Source: Rheinheimera aquimaris
Lineage (GTDB): Bacteria; Pseudomonadota; Gammaproteobacteria; Enterobacterales; Alteromonadaceae
DNA length: 64,000 nt
Direction of reading: 5' to 3'
NCBI RefSeq assembly: GCF_020531985.1
Contig: NZ_JAJAVQ010000002.1
Location: forward strand, 1 to 64,000
Positions 35,857 to 45,480 of the stretch are shown here, piece by piece. Each line of letters opens with the position of its first letter. The first letter of the stretch is position 1. The notes beneath the pieces were generated by a model. It was not told the DNA's origin. It did not search any database and saw only the letters and a program-made list of their open reading frames with translations. Both the position numbers and the translations under genes were made by a program.

Positions 35857-37236
35857 TTACGATGACAAAGTACGGATTAAATTCTGGAAGTCTTCTTTGA
35901 TTTCGTGTGTTTCTTCTTTCAGTGATTCTATTTTACGGCAGGCATGCAGCACCGTCGTATGATCGCGACCACCGAAAGCATCGCCGATTTCAGGCAAGCT
36001 ATGATTAGTTAGCTCTTTTGACAGTGCCATCGCCATCTGTCGCGGCCGCGCTACAGAGCGAGAACGGCGTTTTGATAGCAAATCTGCGACGCGGATTTTG
36101 TAGTATTCAGCGACGGTTTTCTGAATGTTTTCAATGGTAACCAGTTTATCTTGCAGCGCCAGCAGATCCCGCAGCGCTTCGCGGACAAAATCGATGGTTA
36201 TAGGCCGGCCGGTAAAGTTGGCGTTGGCGATAACCCGGTTTAACGCACCCTCGAGTTCGCGTACGTTTGAGCGTAAGCGCTTAGCAATAAAAAATGCCAC
36301 TTCTTCCGGCAAACGGATCTGGTTCTCATGAGCTTTACGCATCAGGATCGCAACCCGGGTTTCAAGCTCCGGTGGCTCGATCGCTATCGTCAAACCCCAG
36401 CCAAAGCGGGATTTCAGCCGGTCTTCTACACCATCAATTTCTTTTGGATAACGATCACTGGTCAGGATGATCTGTTGGTTACCTTCGAGCAGCGCATTAA
36501 AGGTATGAAAAAACTCTTCCTGCGAGCGCTCTTTATTAGCAAAGAACTGGATATCATCAATAAGCAGTGCATCCACTGAACGATAATAACGTTTAAACTC
36601 TTCTATCGCATTGTTTTGTAAGGCTTTAACCATATCCTGTACAAAGCGTTCAGAGTGCATATAGATGACTTTAGCGTCGGGCTTTTTTGCCAAAATGCCA
36701 TTGCCAACCGCATGCAATAAGTGGGTTTTACCCAAACCGGTTCCACCGTAGATAAACAACGGGTTGTAAGCTGTACCGGGGTTGTCTGCGACCTGGCTGG
36801 CGGCTGCCCGCGCCAGTTGGTTAGATTTACCTTCAACAAAGTTGGTAAAGGTGTAGTTAGCCCGAACGTTACTGGTGACAATGGTTTTAGGGGCCGGTTC
36901 AGGTGCGTCTTTTGCGACCGGTTCTGCTGTATGCGCCACTGCAGCAATAGCGGCCGGCGCCGGTGCTACGGATCGCCCTTTTCCTACAGAGCTGCTGCCG
37001 ACGTCAAATTTCAGCCGTGGTGCATCATCACCACAGTAATCCTGGATCAGCTCCATAATCCGGTTCAGATACTTCTCACGTACCCAATCCAGTACAAACC
37101 GATTAGGTGCGTATAACGTTAACCCTGTGTCAGAACTGTCAGCTTGCAATGGACGGATCCACATACTGAAATGCTGCGCGGGTAATTCAGCTTGCAGCGC
37201 TTGCAGGCAATTTTGCCAAACGGACTGATACACCAT
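35857..37236 (-). CDS. dnaA: Chromosomal replication initiator DnaA
   Basis: AAA+ initiator that binds DnaA boxes and opens oriC. The 459 residues hold domain I (1-80, [15 protein letters not shown]), a Pro/Ala-rich linker (about 85-120), domain III with Walker A GGTGLGKT at 164-171 and Walker B LLIDD at 224-228, and domain IV with the DnaA signature [20 protein letters not shown] lies only two bases before the ATG at 37236 but five before the next codon, GTG (37233), which may be the true start as in E. coli. Its promoter carries a DnaA box. First gene of dnaA-dnaN-recF-gyrB. Confidence 0.98.
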   Translation of the reverse strand: MVYQSVWQNCLQALQAELPAQHFSMWIRPLQADSSDTGLTLYAPNRFVLDWVREKYLNRIMELIQDYCGDDAPRLKFDVGSSSVGKGRSVAPAPAAIAAVAHTAEPVAKDAPEPAPKTIVTSNVRANYTFTNFVEGKSNQLARAAASQVADNPGTAYNPLFIYGGTGLGKTHLLHAVGNGILAKKPDAKVIYMHSERFVQDMVKALQNNAIEEFKRYYRSVDALLIDDIQFFANKERSQEEFFHTFNALLEGNQQIILTSDRYPKEIDGVEDRLKSRFGWGLTIAIEPPELETRVAILMRKAHENQIRLPEEVAFFIAKRLRSNVRELEGALNRVIANANFTGRPITIDFVREALRDLLALQDKLVTIENIQKTVAEYYKIRVADLLSKRRSRSVARPRQMAMALSKELTNHSLPEIGDAFGGRDHTTVLHACRKIESLKEETHEIKEDFQNLIRTLSS

Positions 37237-37295
37237 ATCTCCTGAAGCCTTAGTTATAATGGTTAAAAAGGCTGGCGTAAGTTATCGAAGCGCAC

Positions 37296-37325
37296 ATTAT
37301 GGTACTATCTTATCCACAAGTTCAA
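37296..37325 (-). promoter_or_regulatory. dnaA promoter with a DnaA box in the spacer
   Basis: On the minus strand, -35 TTGAAC (37325-37320) and -10 CATAAT (37301-37296) are 18 bases apart. The spacer contains a perfect DnaA box, TTATCCACA on the plus strand at 37310-37318. DnaA bound there would block RNA polymerase, as expected for autorepression. Confidence 0.7.
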
Positions 37326-37556
37326 TATTGACTTTTTCAAATTAGCAGCCTGCGCCAACAATTAAAATCAACACTTTGTTTTGTTTGAATAAATTTCTCT
37401 TATATCGATTAATAATACCGCCGGTTTCGCTGGAACAAATTTGAACTAACCGCGAAGTAACCCACACTTTATTCAGCCGACAACAGCGTATCTGTGGAAA
37501 ACTTAAATAAAAACAGGATCGGACAGGATCGCGCAGTAATAAAACGCAGGATCAGA

Positions 37557-37585
37557 TTGACTTTGCCCCTGAGACTACTTAAAAT
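37557..37585 (+). promoter_or_regulatory. rpmH promoter
   Basis: TTGACT (37557-37562) and TAAAAT (37580-37585) are separated by 17 bases, close to the sigma-70 ideal. It lies about 85 bases before rpmH and should drive rpmH, rnpA and yidD. Confidence 0.72.
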
Positions 37586-37668
37586 TCGCGCTCATTTTTG
37601 TCAGCTGCGTTTTGGTATATTTACTAAAACACAGAAACCTTTAGTAAATATTTCGACCGAACGGGTGA

Positions 37669-37809
<141 letters not shown>

Positions 37810-37810
37810 T

Positions 37811-37826
37811 CAGCGGTTAGCCGCTG
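37811..37826 (+). other. Hairpin between rpmH and rnpA
   Basis: A perfect 6-bp stem CAGCGG/CCGCTG with a TTAG loop lies directly after the rpmH stop and just before the GTG start of rnpA. There is no T-run, so it is not a normal terminator. It may lower rnpA translation or mark an RNA processing site, which would fit the much lower need for RnpA than for L34. Confidence 0.45.
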
Positions 37827-37827
37827 A

Positions 37828-38196
37828 GTGGTCAGCTTAAAATTCGGCAGGGAGTTACGCCTGTTAACTCCCGGTCAATTTGATAACGTCTTCCAACTCC
37901 CTTTCCGGGTATCTTCTCCGCTGTTTACCATCCTGGCAAAAGCCAATCACCTGCCTCATCCCCGATTAGGCCTTACTATCGCAAAAAAACGTGTTAAATT
38001 AGCCGTGCACCGTAACCGCATTAAGCGCTGCGTGCGTAACAGCTTTCGTTTGCACCAGCATGAGTTGCCAGGTGTCGATTTGGTACTGATGGTAAAGGGT
38101 GATATTAGCAATACGGCTAATGACGAGTTACAGAGGCAACTGGAAAAGTTATGGCGCAAGATCGAACGCCAATACACCGCTTCGCTGTCAGCTTAG
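37828..38196 (+). CDS. rnpA: Ribonuclease P protein component
   Basis: Protein subunit of RNase P, which trims tRNA 5' ends. The 122-residue protein contains the RNR-type signature [16 protein letters not shown] and the opening [13 protein letters not shown]. Translation begins at GTG 37828, which matches the usual N terminus. The 3' end overlaps yidD by 46 bases in another frame, as in many bacteria. Confidence 0.96.
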   Translation: MVSLKFGRELRLLTPGQFDNVFQLPFRVSSPLFTILAKANHLPHPRLGLTIAKKRVKLAVHRNRIKRCVRNSFRLHQHELPGVDLVLMVKGDISNTANDELQRQLEKLWRKIERQYTASLSA

Positions 38197-38414
38197 CCTT
38201 GCTGCTGTTACGCGGTTACCAGAGACTTATCAGCCCTCTGCTTGGGCCAAGCTGCCGCTTTCACCCCACTTGCTCGCACTATGCCATTACGGCAATAGAG
38301 CGCTTTGGTGTGATTAAAGGCAGTTGGTTAACCACGAAGCGGTTATTAAAATGTCATCCCCTGCATGCAGGCGGTGATGATCCTGTTCCTGAAAAGCACA
38401 ATGAGAAAAGCTAA
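38151..38414 (+). CDS. yidD: Membrane protein insertion efficiency factor YidD
   Basis: An 87-residue DUF37 protein that helps YidC-dependent membrane insertion. The signature [38 protein letters not shown] is complete, split here for length. An amphipathic N-terminal helix probably ties it to the inner membrane. It begins inside rnpA and ends three bases before yidC. Confidence 0.95.
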   Translation: MAQDRTPIHRFAVSLALLLLRGYQRLISPLLGPSCRFHPTCSHYAITAIERFGVIKGSWLTTKRLLKCHPLHAGGDDPVPEKHNEKS

Positions 38415-38417
38415 GCC

Positions 38418-40055
38418 ATGGAATCACAACGTAGTTTATTAGTTATTGGTCTGGCACTGGTCAGTTTTTTACTGTGGCAACAGTGGAATATTGACACGGC
38501 GCCTAAGCCTGTCACACCGGCAACCCAACAAGACAGCAACGCTACTGGCGGCTCAGCCGATTTGCAGCTGACCACTGCAGATGCAGAGCAACCGGCAACC
38601 AATACCGTAGAAGCAGCCCGCACTATTGCTATCAGCACCGATGTGCTGCAGCTTAAAATCGACACCCGCGGTGGCGACATTGTTGCATTGCAATTGCCAG
38701 CCTTCGAGCTGCATAAAGGTGAAGGCGATGCGTATCCACTGATGCGTAAGCTGCCTGGCTTTGAATACGTTGCTCAAAGCGGTTTAATTGGCCGCGACGG
38801 CCCGGACGACAGCCGTAACAGCCGGCCGGTATATACCGCGACACAAAGCAGCTACACCCTGACTGATGGCGCGGAAGAACTGATAGTACCTTTAACGTTT
38901 AACCGCAATGGTTTAACGGTAGAAAAACGCTTTATTTTCAAAGCGGGCCAATATGATGTCCGGGTAGAATATCTGCTTCACAACCAAAGTGGCGAAGTTA
39001 AAACTGTACAACCCTACCAACATTTGGTGCAAACCATCGATAGCGGTAAAAAGAGCAGCATGATGATGCCAATTTACCGAGGTGCAGCCTTTGGCACATC
39101 GTCAGAACGTTACAATAAGTACGCGTTTGATGATATGCAGGAAAAGAATCTGTTAGAAGCCACGACCGGTGGCTGGGTTGCAATGCTGGAACACTACTTC
39201 GTTTCTGCCTGGGTACCGGATCAGCAAACAGAAAACCAGCTGTACAGTTTAGTGCGCAATGGCCAGGGCGCAATCGGTGCCAAGGGCCCAGCTGTTAATA
39301 TCGAACCCGGAGCTCAAGCGACTTTAGGCAGTACCTTTTATGCCGGACCAAAAGATCAGGATCATCTGGCAAATATCGCCAATGGCCTGGATTTAACCGT
39401 TGATTACGGCTTCTTATGGTTTATCTCACAACCTCTGTTCTGGTTACTGACTACCATACAGGGTTTTGTCGTAAACTGGGGCTTAGCCATTATCTGTATT
39501 ACGCTGATTGTTAAAGGCGCCATGTACCCACTGACCAAAGTGCAGTACGAGTCTATGGCAAAAATGCGTAACCTGAAGCCAAAAATTGACGAGCTGCAGG
39601 CTCGCTACAAAGATGACCGGCAGAAAATGGGCCCGGCAATGATGGAGCTGTATCGCAAAGAGAAAGTTAACCCTATGGGTGGCTGTTTGCCGATGCTGAT
39701 CCAGATGCCGATTTTCCTGGCACTGTACTGGGTATTCGTTGAAAGCGTTGAGTTGCGCCACGCCCCGTTTATACTATGGATTAATGATCTGTCAGCTCAG
39801 GACCCATACTATGTGTTACCTGTGTTGTTTGGTCTGAGCATGTTCTTAATGCAAAAGCTGACGCCAATGCAGGTGACTGACCCAATGCAGCAGAAGATTA
39901 TGATGTGGATGCCGGTAGCGTTCTCAGTATTCTTCCTGTGGTTCCCAAGTGGCCTGGTATTGTACTGGTTTGTCAGTAACCTGATTTCTCTGGCGCAGAT
40001 GTTATACATCTACAAAGGTATGGAAAAGAAAGGCTTACATACTAAAAAGGCCTGA
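38418..40055 (+). CDS. yidC: Membrane protein insertase YidC
   Basis: Inner-membrane insertase working alone or with SecYEG, important for the F1Fo c subunit encoded in this window. The 545 residues contain an N-terminal signal-anchor (LLVIGLALVSFLLWQQW), a large periplasmic beta domain (about 50-320), and five C-terminal membrane helices with the conserved arginine near QPLFWLLTTIQGFV... and the loop KVNPMGGCLPMLIQMPIF. A positively charged tail (EKKGLHTKKA) ends it. Confidence 0.97.
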   Translation: MESQRSLLVIGLALVSFLLWQQWNIDTAPKPVTPATQQDSNATGGSADLQLTTADAEQPATNTVEAARTIAISTDVLQLKIDTRGGDIVALQLPAFELHKGEGDAYPLMRKLPGFEYVAQSGLIGRDGPDDSRNSRPVYTATQSSYTLTDGAEELIVPLTFNRNGLTVEKRFIFKAGQYDVRVEYLLHNQSGEVKTVQPYQHLVQTIDSGKKSSMMMPIYRGAAFGTSSERYNKYAFDDMQEKNLLEATTGGWVAMLEHYFVSAWVPDQQTENQLYSLVRNGQGAIGAKGPAVNIEPGAQATLGSTFYAGPKDQDHLANIANGLDLTVDYGFLWFISQPLFWLLTTIQGFVVNWGLAIICITLIVKGAMYPLTKVQYESMAKMRNLKPKIDELQARYKDDRQKMGPAMMELYRKEKVNPMGGCLPMLIQMPIFLALYWVFVESVELRHAPFILWINDLSAQDPYYVLPVLFGLSMFLMQKLTPMQVTDPMQQKIMMWMPVAFSVFFLWFPSGLVLYWFVSNLISLAQMLYIYKGMEKKGLHTKKA

Positions 40056-40087
40056 CGCGATACCATCCCGGGTGTTCCTGTATAGCA

Positions 40088-40134
40088 GCGGCAGGGATGC
40101 CGCGCAGGCTGAGACAATACAGGGATGTACTGTC
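40088..40134. repeat. Two tandem hairpins with identical AGGGAT loops
   Basis: The first hairpin is GCGGC-AGGGAT-GCCGC (40088-40103). The second is GACAATAC-AGGGAT-GTACTGTC (40113-40134) with one mismatch in eight pairs. They lie between yidC and the terminator before mnmE. The 11-mer CAGGGATGTAC of the second also occurs inverted at 23283-23293. The pattern suggests a dispersed palindromic repeat. Confidence 0.5.
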
Positions 40135-40184
40135 GAAGACGGCGAAGCAGGAATTTCCCGGTTCATACTCTGAGCAATATCAAT

Positions 40185-40215
40185 AGCCTGTCGCACTATG
40201 CTGACAGGCTTTTTC
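40185..40215 (+). terminator. Rho-independent terminator after yidC
   Basis: AGCCTGTC (40185-40192) pairs with GACAGGCT (40203-40210) around a 10-base loop and is followed by TTTTT. It ends the rpmH-yidC transcript before mnmE, which starts 19 bases later. Confidence 0.82.
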
Positions 40216-40233
40216 TATTAAGAGGCAACACTC

Positions 40234-41598
40234 ATGTTTACTACCGACACCATCGCCGCTTTAGCTACAGCCCCCGGCCGCGCCGGTGTTGGTATTATCC
40301 GTATCTCCGGCCCGGATACCAAGGCGGTGGCGCAAGCGATACTGCACCGCCTTCCTAAGCCACGTTATGCCGAATATCTGCCGTTTTTTGACAGCAACAA
40401 GCAGGTACTGGATCAGGGCATAGCACTGTATTTCCCCGGGCCAAACTCCTTTACCGGCGAAGATGTACTGGAACTACAAGGCCACGGCGGCCCGGTGTTA
40501 CTCGATATGCTGTTAAAGCAGGTATTGGCGCTGCCAAATGTACGTATCGCACGCCCGGGCGAATTCTCCGAGCGCGCCTTTTTAAACGACAAGCTGGATT
40601 TAGCCCAGGCCGAAGCGATTGCCGATTTAATTGATGCCAGCAGCGAGCAAGCCGCGCGCAGTGCCATGCAATCGCTGCAGGGCGAGTTCTCGCGTCATAT
40701 TCATGAGCTGGTGGAAAAAGTCATATACCTGCGTATGTACGTTGAAGCCGCAATAGACTTTCCGGATGAAGAAATCGACTTTTTATCTGATGGTAAAGTC
40801 GCTGGCGATCTGGCGGAGATAATAGATTATCTGGCTAATGTGAAGAAGCAAGCAACGCAAGGCAGTATTCTGCGTGAAGGTATGAAAGTGGTGATTGCCG
40901 GCCGGCCCAATGCCGGTAAATCGAGCTTATTAAATGCCTTAGCCGGCCGTGAAGCCGCTATTGTTACCGACATCGCAGGTACCACGCGCGATGTATTGCG
41001 TGAACATATTCATATCGACGGTATGCCGCTGCATATTATCGACACTGCCGGTCTTCGCGAAGCAACCGATCAGGTCGAGCAAATAGGTATTGAACGGGCC
41101 TGGAAAGAAATAGAGCAAGCCGACCGGGTGCTGTTTATGGTTGATGGCACCACCACCGATGCGACTGATCCACATGATATCTGGCCTGATTTTATCGACC
41201 GCTTGCCAGCCAACTTAGGCGTTACCGTTATCCGCAACAAAGCCGATTTAACCGGCGAGCCAATGAAGGCTGATTTGACAGCTAAAGCACCGGTTTATCG
41301 TTTATCAGCTAAAACCGGCGCCGGTATAGATGCGCTACGCGAGCATTTAAAACAATGTATTGGTTTTGATGCCAGCGTTGAAGGCAGCTTCCTCGCCCGC
41401 CGCCGTCATTTAGATGCTTTAGATCGCGCAGCCGAGCATTTAGCTATTGGTCAGGAGCAGCTGCACAGTTTTATCGCCGGTGAGATCCTGGCAGAAGAGC
41501 TGCGTTTAACCCAGCAGCACTTAAATGAAATCACAGGTGAATTCAGCTCGGATGATTTGCTGGGACGAATATTCAGCTCGTTTTGTATCGGAAAATAA
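40234..41598 (+). CDS. mnmE: tRNA modification GTPase MnmE
   Basis: GTPase that with MnmG makes the cmnm5U34 wobble modification. The 454 residues contain an N-terminal folate-binding domain, a helical domain with an embedded G domain ([10 protein letters not shown]-loop, DIAGTTRD switch, DTAGL, NKAD), and the C-terminal catalytic CIGK with the essential cysteine at 451. The partner mnmG is at 52060. A terminator follows. Confidence 0.98.
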   Translation: MFTTDTIAALATAPGRAGVGIIRISGPDTKAVAQAILHRLPKPRYAEYLPFFDSNKQVLDQGIALYFPGPNSFTGEDVLELQGHGGPVLLDMLLKQVLALPNVRIARPGEFSERAFLNDKLDLAQAEAIADLIDASSEQAARSAMQSLQGEFSRHIHELVEKVIYLRMYVEAAIDFPDEEIDFLSDGKVAGDLAEIIDYLANVKKQATQGSILREGMKVVIAGRPNAGKSSLLNALAGREAAIVTDIAGTTRDVLREHIHIDGMPLHIIDTAGLREATDQVEQIGIERAWKEIEQADRVLFMVDGTTTDATDPHDIWPDFIDRLPANLGVTVIRNKADLTGEPMKADLTAKAPVYRLSAKTGAGIDALREHLKQCIGFDASVEGSFLARRRHLDALDRAAEHLAIGQEQLHSFIAGEILAEELRLTQQHLNEITGEFSSDDLLGRIFSSFCIGK

Positions 41599-41617
41599 AA
41601 TCTTCTTACACGACAAG

Positions 41618-41642
41618 CCTCTGGCATCCGTCAGAGGTTTTT
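41618..41642 (+). terminator. Rho-independent terminator of mnmE
   Basis: CCTCTG and CAGAGG form the stem (plus a G-T pair) around an 8-base loop, followed by a T-run. It lies 20 bases after the mnmE stop. Confidence 0.78.
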
Positions 41643-41784
41643 CGTCCAGCTATTTGGTACTTATTTAATCTGCCGCTACACTTTCACTAAATTAACGTTA
41701 ATACCACTTCAAAGTTTCTTCTGTGACGCATTAGATTAACCAAATTGCGAACTTCAGGCTTTTAAGCCTGGCAAAGGAGTATTG

Positions 41785-43686
41785 ATGGTAGTAGGACTCG
41801 CGTATCAACGGCATGCCAAAACTGTTCTATCCATAGTTTTTATTATCATTGTGGCAGGCATTAGCCTGGTCAGTAAAAGCTTAATTGACATGAAGCAAAT
41901 AGAGTCTTACTGGATAGCTCATGTTAAAAAATCCAATCAGATAACAGCAGAGCTCGCCAGCATCCGTCATCACCTGGGCTATGGTGGTTTTATTCACAAC
42001 TTTAAGAATTTAGTGTTAAGACAAGATGTTCAACGTTATCAACCACGGATAGAGCGCGATATTCTCGCAGTACAGGATGATTTAGCCAGGTTGCACAAAC
42101 TGCTGGATGACCCAACCAGTATTCAGGCGCTGTTACAGCTTCAGCACACAGTCACGGAGTATCAAAGTAAGTACTATCTGGCGCTGCGTATGCTACAACA
42201 AGCGAGTAGCGACAGTATTGATGCCCAGGTTAAAGTAGACGACGAACCAGCATTACAGGCGCTTGCAACTTTGGATAACCTAATCAGAAAGCAAACCCGT
42301 GCGCTGATTGATGACGCCCGCCAGCGCAACGAGCAAGCGCGGCAATTTATGTTGTATGGTGCTCTATTACTCTTACCACTGCTGTTTATTGCAGTCGGCT
42401 TTATCATCAGTTTGCTAAAACGTATCGTGCTAATCACTGATGAAGTCATAGCCACCAGACAAGATCTGGATAACCTGCTGTCGACTGCGCCGGATCCGAT
42501 GCTGACTATAGGCTCTGACGGCCAGATAGTGCGGGTAAATCAGCAGGCGGCAAGCTTTTTTCAGCAGAGCTGTGATGCTCTGCTGGGTCAGCCAGTGATG
42601 CAATGGGTTCCTGCTGACCTTTCATGTCAGCAGCCAGCAAGCTACAGCGGATATATTCAGTGGCTGACCGCCAAACAAAACAAAGGCGAGCGGATTATCA
42701 GCACAACATCCGTTAATGATGAACAGCGCAGCGTTGAAATAACACTGGCAAAAACAGCTACCCGAAATGATACCGTGACCACACTGACACTGCGTGATAT
42801 TACGGAGCAACTGCAGATGCGTGCCGCTCTGATAGCAGCAAAAGAGCTGGCTGAACAGAACTTGCAGCGCCAAAAAGCCATGCAGGATGAACTGGTGCAG
42901 GCCGAAAAAATGGCCGCGCTAGGTAAGCTGGTTGCCGGTGTAGCGCATGAAATTAATACCCCGGTGGGCATAATGCTAACAGCGGCGTCACACTTACAAT
43001 GCGAGTCTGTCACCATTACGCAGAAACTTCAGCGGGAAAAACTCGGTGCAAAGCAACTATCAGCTTACTTGCAAACCACACTGGAAAGCTCAGATCTTAT
43101 CTGCAACTGCTGTAACCGGGCGGCGGAGCTTATTCAGAGTTTTAAACAGGTTGCAGTTGATCAGGCCGGCGCCGTCAGGCGGCAGTTTGATATGGCAAGC
43201 TACCTGAACGAAGTGGTACAAAGCTTAAAACCGAGTTTTAAAAACCGACCGGTATCAATCAACATAAACTGCCCGGAAGGTATTACGCTGGACAGTTATC
43301 CTGGCACGGTGGCGCAGGTCCTTACCAACCTGGTTTTAAACTCGCTTAGACATGCATTCAGCGAAGAACAGACCGGTAGGATCGGGATAACCATCAGCCC
43401 GCTGGAGCAACCGGCTAATTGGCTGGAATGGCTATATGAAGACGATGGCGCTGGTATACCCAATGAATACCATAGCAAAGTATTTGAGCCGTTTTTTACC
43501 ACCAATCGCCAGCAAGGTGGCAGCGGTCTTGGTCTACATATAGTGTATTCCTGCGTAACACAAGTACTGCAAGGCTCTATAGTAATGTCCAGCACACCGG
43601 ATCAAGGTACCTGCTTTATTATCCGTATCCCGTTAACGGTGCAGGATGAAACATCAGCGCAGTCTTCACCAGGCAAACTGAATTAA
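41785..43686 (+). CDS. Membrane histidine kinase with PAS domain, orphan
   Basis: A 633-residue sensor kinase. Membrane helices at about 12-34 and 188-211 enclose a periplasmic helical sensor whose segment HLGYGGFIHNFKNLVLRQ (64-81) recurs in other sensors and diguanylate cyclases. A PAS domain (about 228-345) and coiled coil (about 345-378) lead to the HisKA box with phospho-acceptor H388 (GKLVAGVAHEINTPVG). The HATPase has the N box at 512-523, DDGAGIP (553-559), FEPFF (567-571) and GGSGLGLH (578-585). The ATG at 41785 follows AAGGAG at five bases. No response regulator adjoins it, so its partner is elsewhere. Confidence 0.9.
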   Translation: MVVGLAYQRHAKTVLSIVFIIIVAGISLVSKSLIDMKQIESYWIAHVKKSNQITAELASIRHHLGYGGFIHNFKNLVLRQDVQRYQPRIERDILAVQDDLARLHKLLDDPTSIQALLQLQHTVTEYQSKYYLALRMLQQASSDSIDAQVKVDDEPALQALATLDNLIRKQTRALIDDARQRNEQARQFMLYGALLLLPLLFIAVGFIISLLKRIVLITDEVIATRQDLDNLLSTAPDPMLTIGSDGQIVRVNQQAASFFQQSCDALLGQPVMQWVPADLSCQQPASYSGYIQWLTAKQNKGERIISTTSVNDEQRSVEITLAKTATRNDTVTTLTLRDITEQLQMRAALIAAKELAEQNLQRQKAMQDELVQAEKMAALGKLVAGVAHEINTPVGIMLTAASHLQCESVTITQKLQREKLGAKQLSAYLQTTLESSDLICNCCNRAAELIQSFKQVAVDQAGAVRRQFDMASYLNEVVQSLKPSFKNRPVSININCPEGITLDSYPGTVAQVLTNLVLNSLRHAFSEEQTGRIGITISPLEQPANWLEWLYEDDGAGIPNEYHSKVFEPFFTTNRQQGGSGLGLHIVYSCVTQVLQGSIVMSSTPDQGTCFIIRIPLTVQDETSAQSSPGKLN

Positions 43687-44873
43687 CTCAACCTGTCGAA
43701 CTGAATGGCAGACCGGCCATATGCGGCTACCGCTATCAGCAGCGCACCCAACCCGACAAAAGCAGCAGCCAAGTATAATCCGATGTCATAATTACCACTA
43801 CGGGCCGCCAGATATCCGGTCAGAGCAGGCGCCAGTACCTGCGCACTGCCGTACGCCAGCGTCATTTTACCCATTAGCATTGCCGGCTTGCCAGGGTACA
43901 AGCGCCCGGCCATGGTGAGTACCAGGCTGACAACGCCAATAAAGGTGGCACCAAAGAGGGCCGCACTTAACAGCACAGCAAAGACATTGTTAAACCACAA
44001 CGGTAGCAGTATAGATATCAGCTGCAGCAGCAGTGCCAGCAGTATCGCTTTAAGATAACCCGTGCGTCTTGCCAGCAGATCCCACAATAACACCGCAGGC
44101 GCGCCAGCCAGCCCCAGCACGATAAAACTGAGATTTCCGCTACCCGCCAACCCGGGCATCCGCTCCACAATGGTGACAATAAAGGTGGCGCTGATAACAT
44201 AACCGTACCCAGCGCAGAAATAGCTGGCCAACAGCAGATAGAATAGCTTCGGGCTAAGTGGTTTCACAATTTCAGGCGCTGTCTGAGACGTGACCTGAGC
44301 AATCGCAGGTTTAGGCAACCAACGCCAGGCTGGCAGCATCAGAGCTAAAGAAAATACAGCCAGATACAGCCACTGAGTGCGCCAGGCCAAATCCAACACC
44401 AACATAACCTCAACCAGTATTGCACTGAGCGCGATGCCCAAACCTAAGCCGGCAAAATGTAATCCGAGCTCGGCACGCTGGCCATTACGCACCAGCCAGT
44501 GCAGGATCAGCGCCGACGCCAGCAGCATGGAGCCTGCACTGCTTAAACCCGCGACAAAGCGCCAGAAAGCCCACAAGTAAAGATTTTCGCTCAGCGCCAT
44601 CCCCAGGGTGCTCAGTAAAGCCAAAACCAAACCCAGGCGATACAAGGTGTCTTTAATTTGTAAACTACTGACTGTTGCAGCCAGTAAAGCGCCGCTCATG
44701 TAGCCGGCATAATTTACCGCCGCCAGGTAGCCGCCGGTGGCATCATTAAGCAGGGTTTGCTGCTGCATTATTGGTAGCAAAGGCGTATAGGCAAAGCGGG
44801 CTATACCCAAACAAAACAGCTGACTGAAAAAGCCGGCAAATAGCACGTAAAATCGCTGTGAAGACAGATGCAT
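43683..44873 (-). CDS. YbfB/YjiJ-family MFS transporter
   Basis: A 396-residue inner-membrane protein with twelve predicted membrane segments. The first helix GIARFAYTPLLPIM and the WRFVAGLSSAGSMLLAS segment are characteristic of the YbfB/YjiJ group of the major facilitator superfamily. The substrate is unknown. It converges on the histidine kinase gene with a 4-base overlap and is separated from the upstream PEBP gene by a terminator, so it must have its own promoter. Confidence 0.85.
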   Translation of the reverse strand: MHLSSQRFYVLFAGFFSQLFCLGIARFAYTPLLPIMQQQTLLNDATGGYLAAVNYAGYMSGALLAATVSSLQIKDTLYRLGLVLALLSTLGMALSENLYLWAFWRFVAGLSSAGSMLLASALILHWLVRNGQRAELGLHFAGLGLGIALSAILVEVMLVLDLAWRTQWLYLAVFSLALMLPAWRWLPKPAIAQVTSQTAPEIVKPLSPKLFYLLLASYFCAGYGYVISATFIVTIVERMPGLAGSGNLSFIVLGLAGAPAVLLWDLLARRTGYLKAILLALLLQLISILLPLWFNNVFAVLLSAALFGATFIGVVSLVLTMAGRLYPGKPAMLMGKMTLAYGSAQVLAPALTGYLAARSGNYDIGLYLAAAFVGLGALLIAVAAYGRSAIQFDRLS

Positions 44874-44913
44874 GTAAAGGCGTCCGCTGGCTAAAAAAGC
44901 AGCTTAGCGTAAG

Positions 44914-44938
44914 AAAAAAGGCCGCGATATGCGGCCTT
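44914..44938 (-). terminator. Rho-independent terminator of the PEBP gene
   Basis: AAGGCCGC/GCGGCCTT with a GATAT loop, followed on the minus strand by a T-run (A-run at 44914-44919 on the plus strand). Confidence 0.8.
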
Positions 44939-44962
44939 AGTCTGATAACCAGATATACAGGT

Positions 44963-45454
44963 TTAACGGGCGTAAGTCGCCGTCAGGGTGGCTTTACCCA
45001 AAGCCATTGCATTTAAATTAAAGCCAACAGCGGCGGCACTGGCACCATCCGGCACCGGCAAGGCTTCTTCCGGTAAGGCCCATACGGTAAACTGATAGCG
45101 ATGCATACCATGGCCTTCTGGCGGGCAGGCGCCGCCAAAGTCTTTGCTACCATAGTCATTGCCAAAGCTACGACTACCGGTAGGCAAGCTGCCTTTACCG
45201 GCGCCCCGCGCCAGGCCCGTTGCATCAGCCGGAATATCGGCTACCAGCCAGTGCCAGAAACCAGAACCCGTTGGGGCATCTGGGTCAAACACAGTAACGG
45301 CAAAACTTTTGGTGCCCGCAGGTGCATGCTGCCAGTTCAGTTCAGGCGAAACATTTCCACCACTGCAGCCCCAGCCATCAAACTCGTGTACCTTTGCCAT
45401 AAAGTGGCCTTCCTGAATGTCCGGGCTACTTAAAGTAAAACGTTGCGTTGTCAT
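44963..45454 (-). CDS. YbhB/YbcL-family PEBP protein
   Basis: A 163-residue protein of the phosphatidylethanolamine-binding (Raf kinase inhibitor-like) family; bacterial members have no settled function. The ligand-binding DPDAPTGSGFWHWLV motif, SFGNDYG and the CPPEGHGMHRYQFTVWAL segment are complete. No signal peptide is visible, so it is cytosolic. The second of two adjacent ATGs was chosen because GGAGG is only one base from the first. It is a single-gene unit with its own terminator. Confidence 0.9.
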   Translation of the reverse strand: MTTQRFTLSSPDIQEGHFMAKVHEFDGWGCSGGNVSPELNWQHAPAGTKSFAVTVFDPDAPTGSGFWHWLVADIPADATGLARGAGKGSLPTGSRSFGNDYGSKDFGGACPPEGHGMHRYQFTVWALPEEALPVPDGASAAAVGFNLNAMALGKATLTATYAR

Positions 45455-45480
45455 CATGCCTCCAAAAGGTGAGTGAATAC

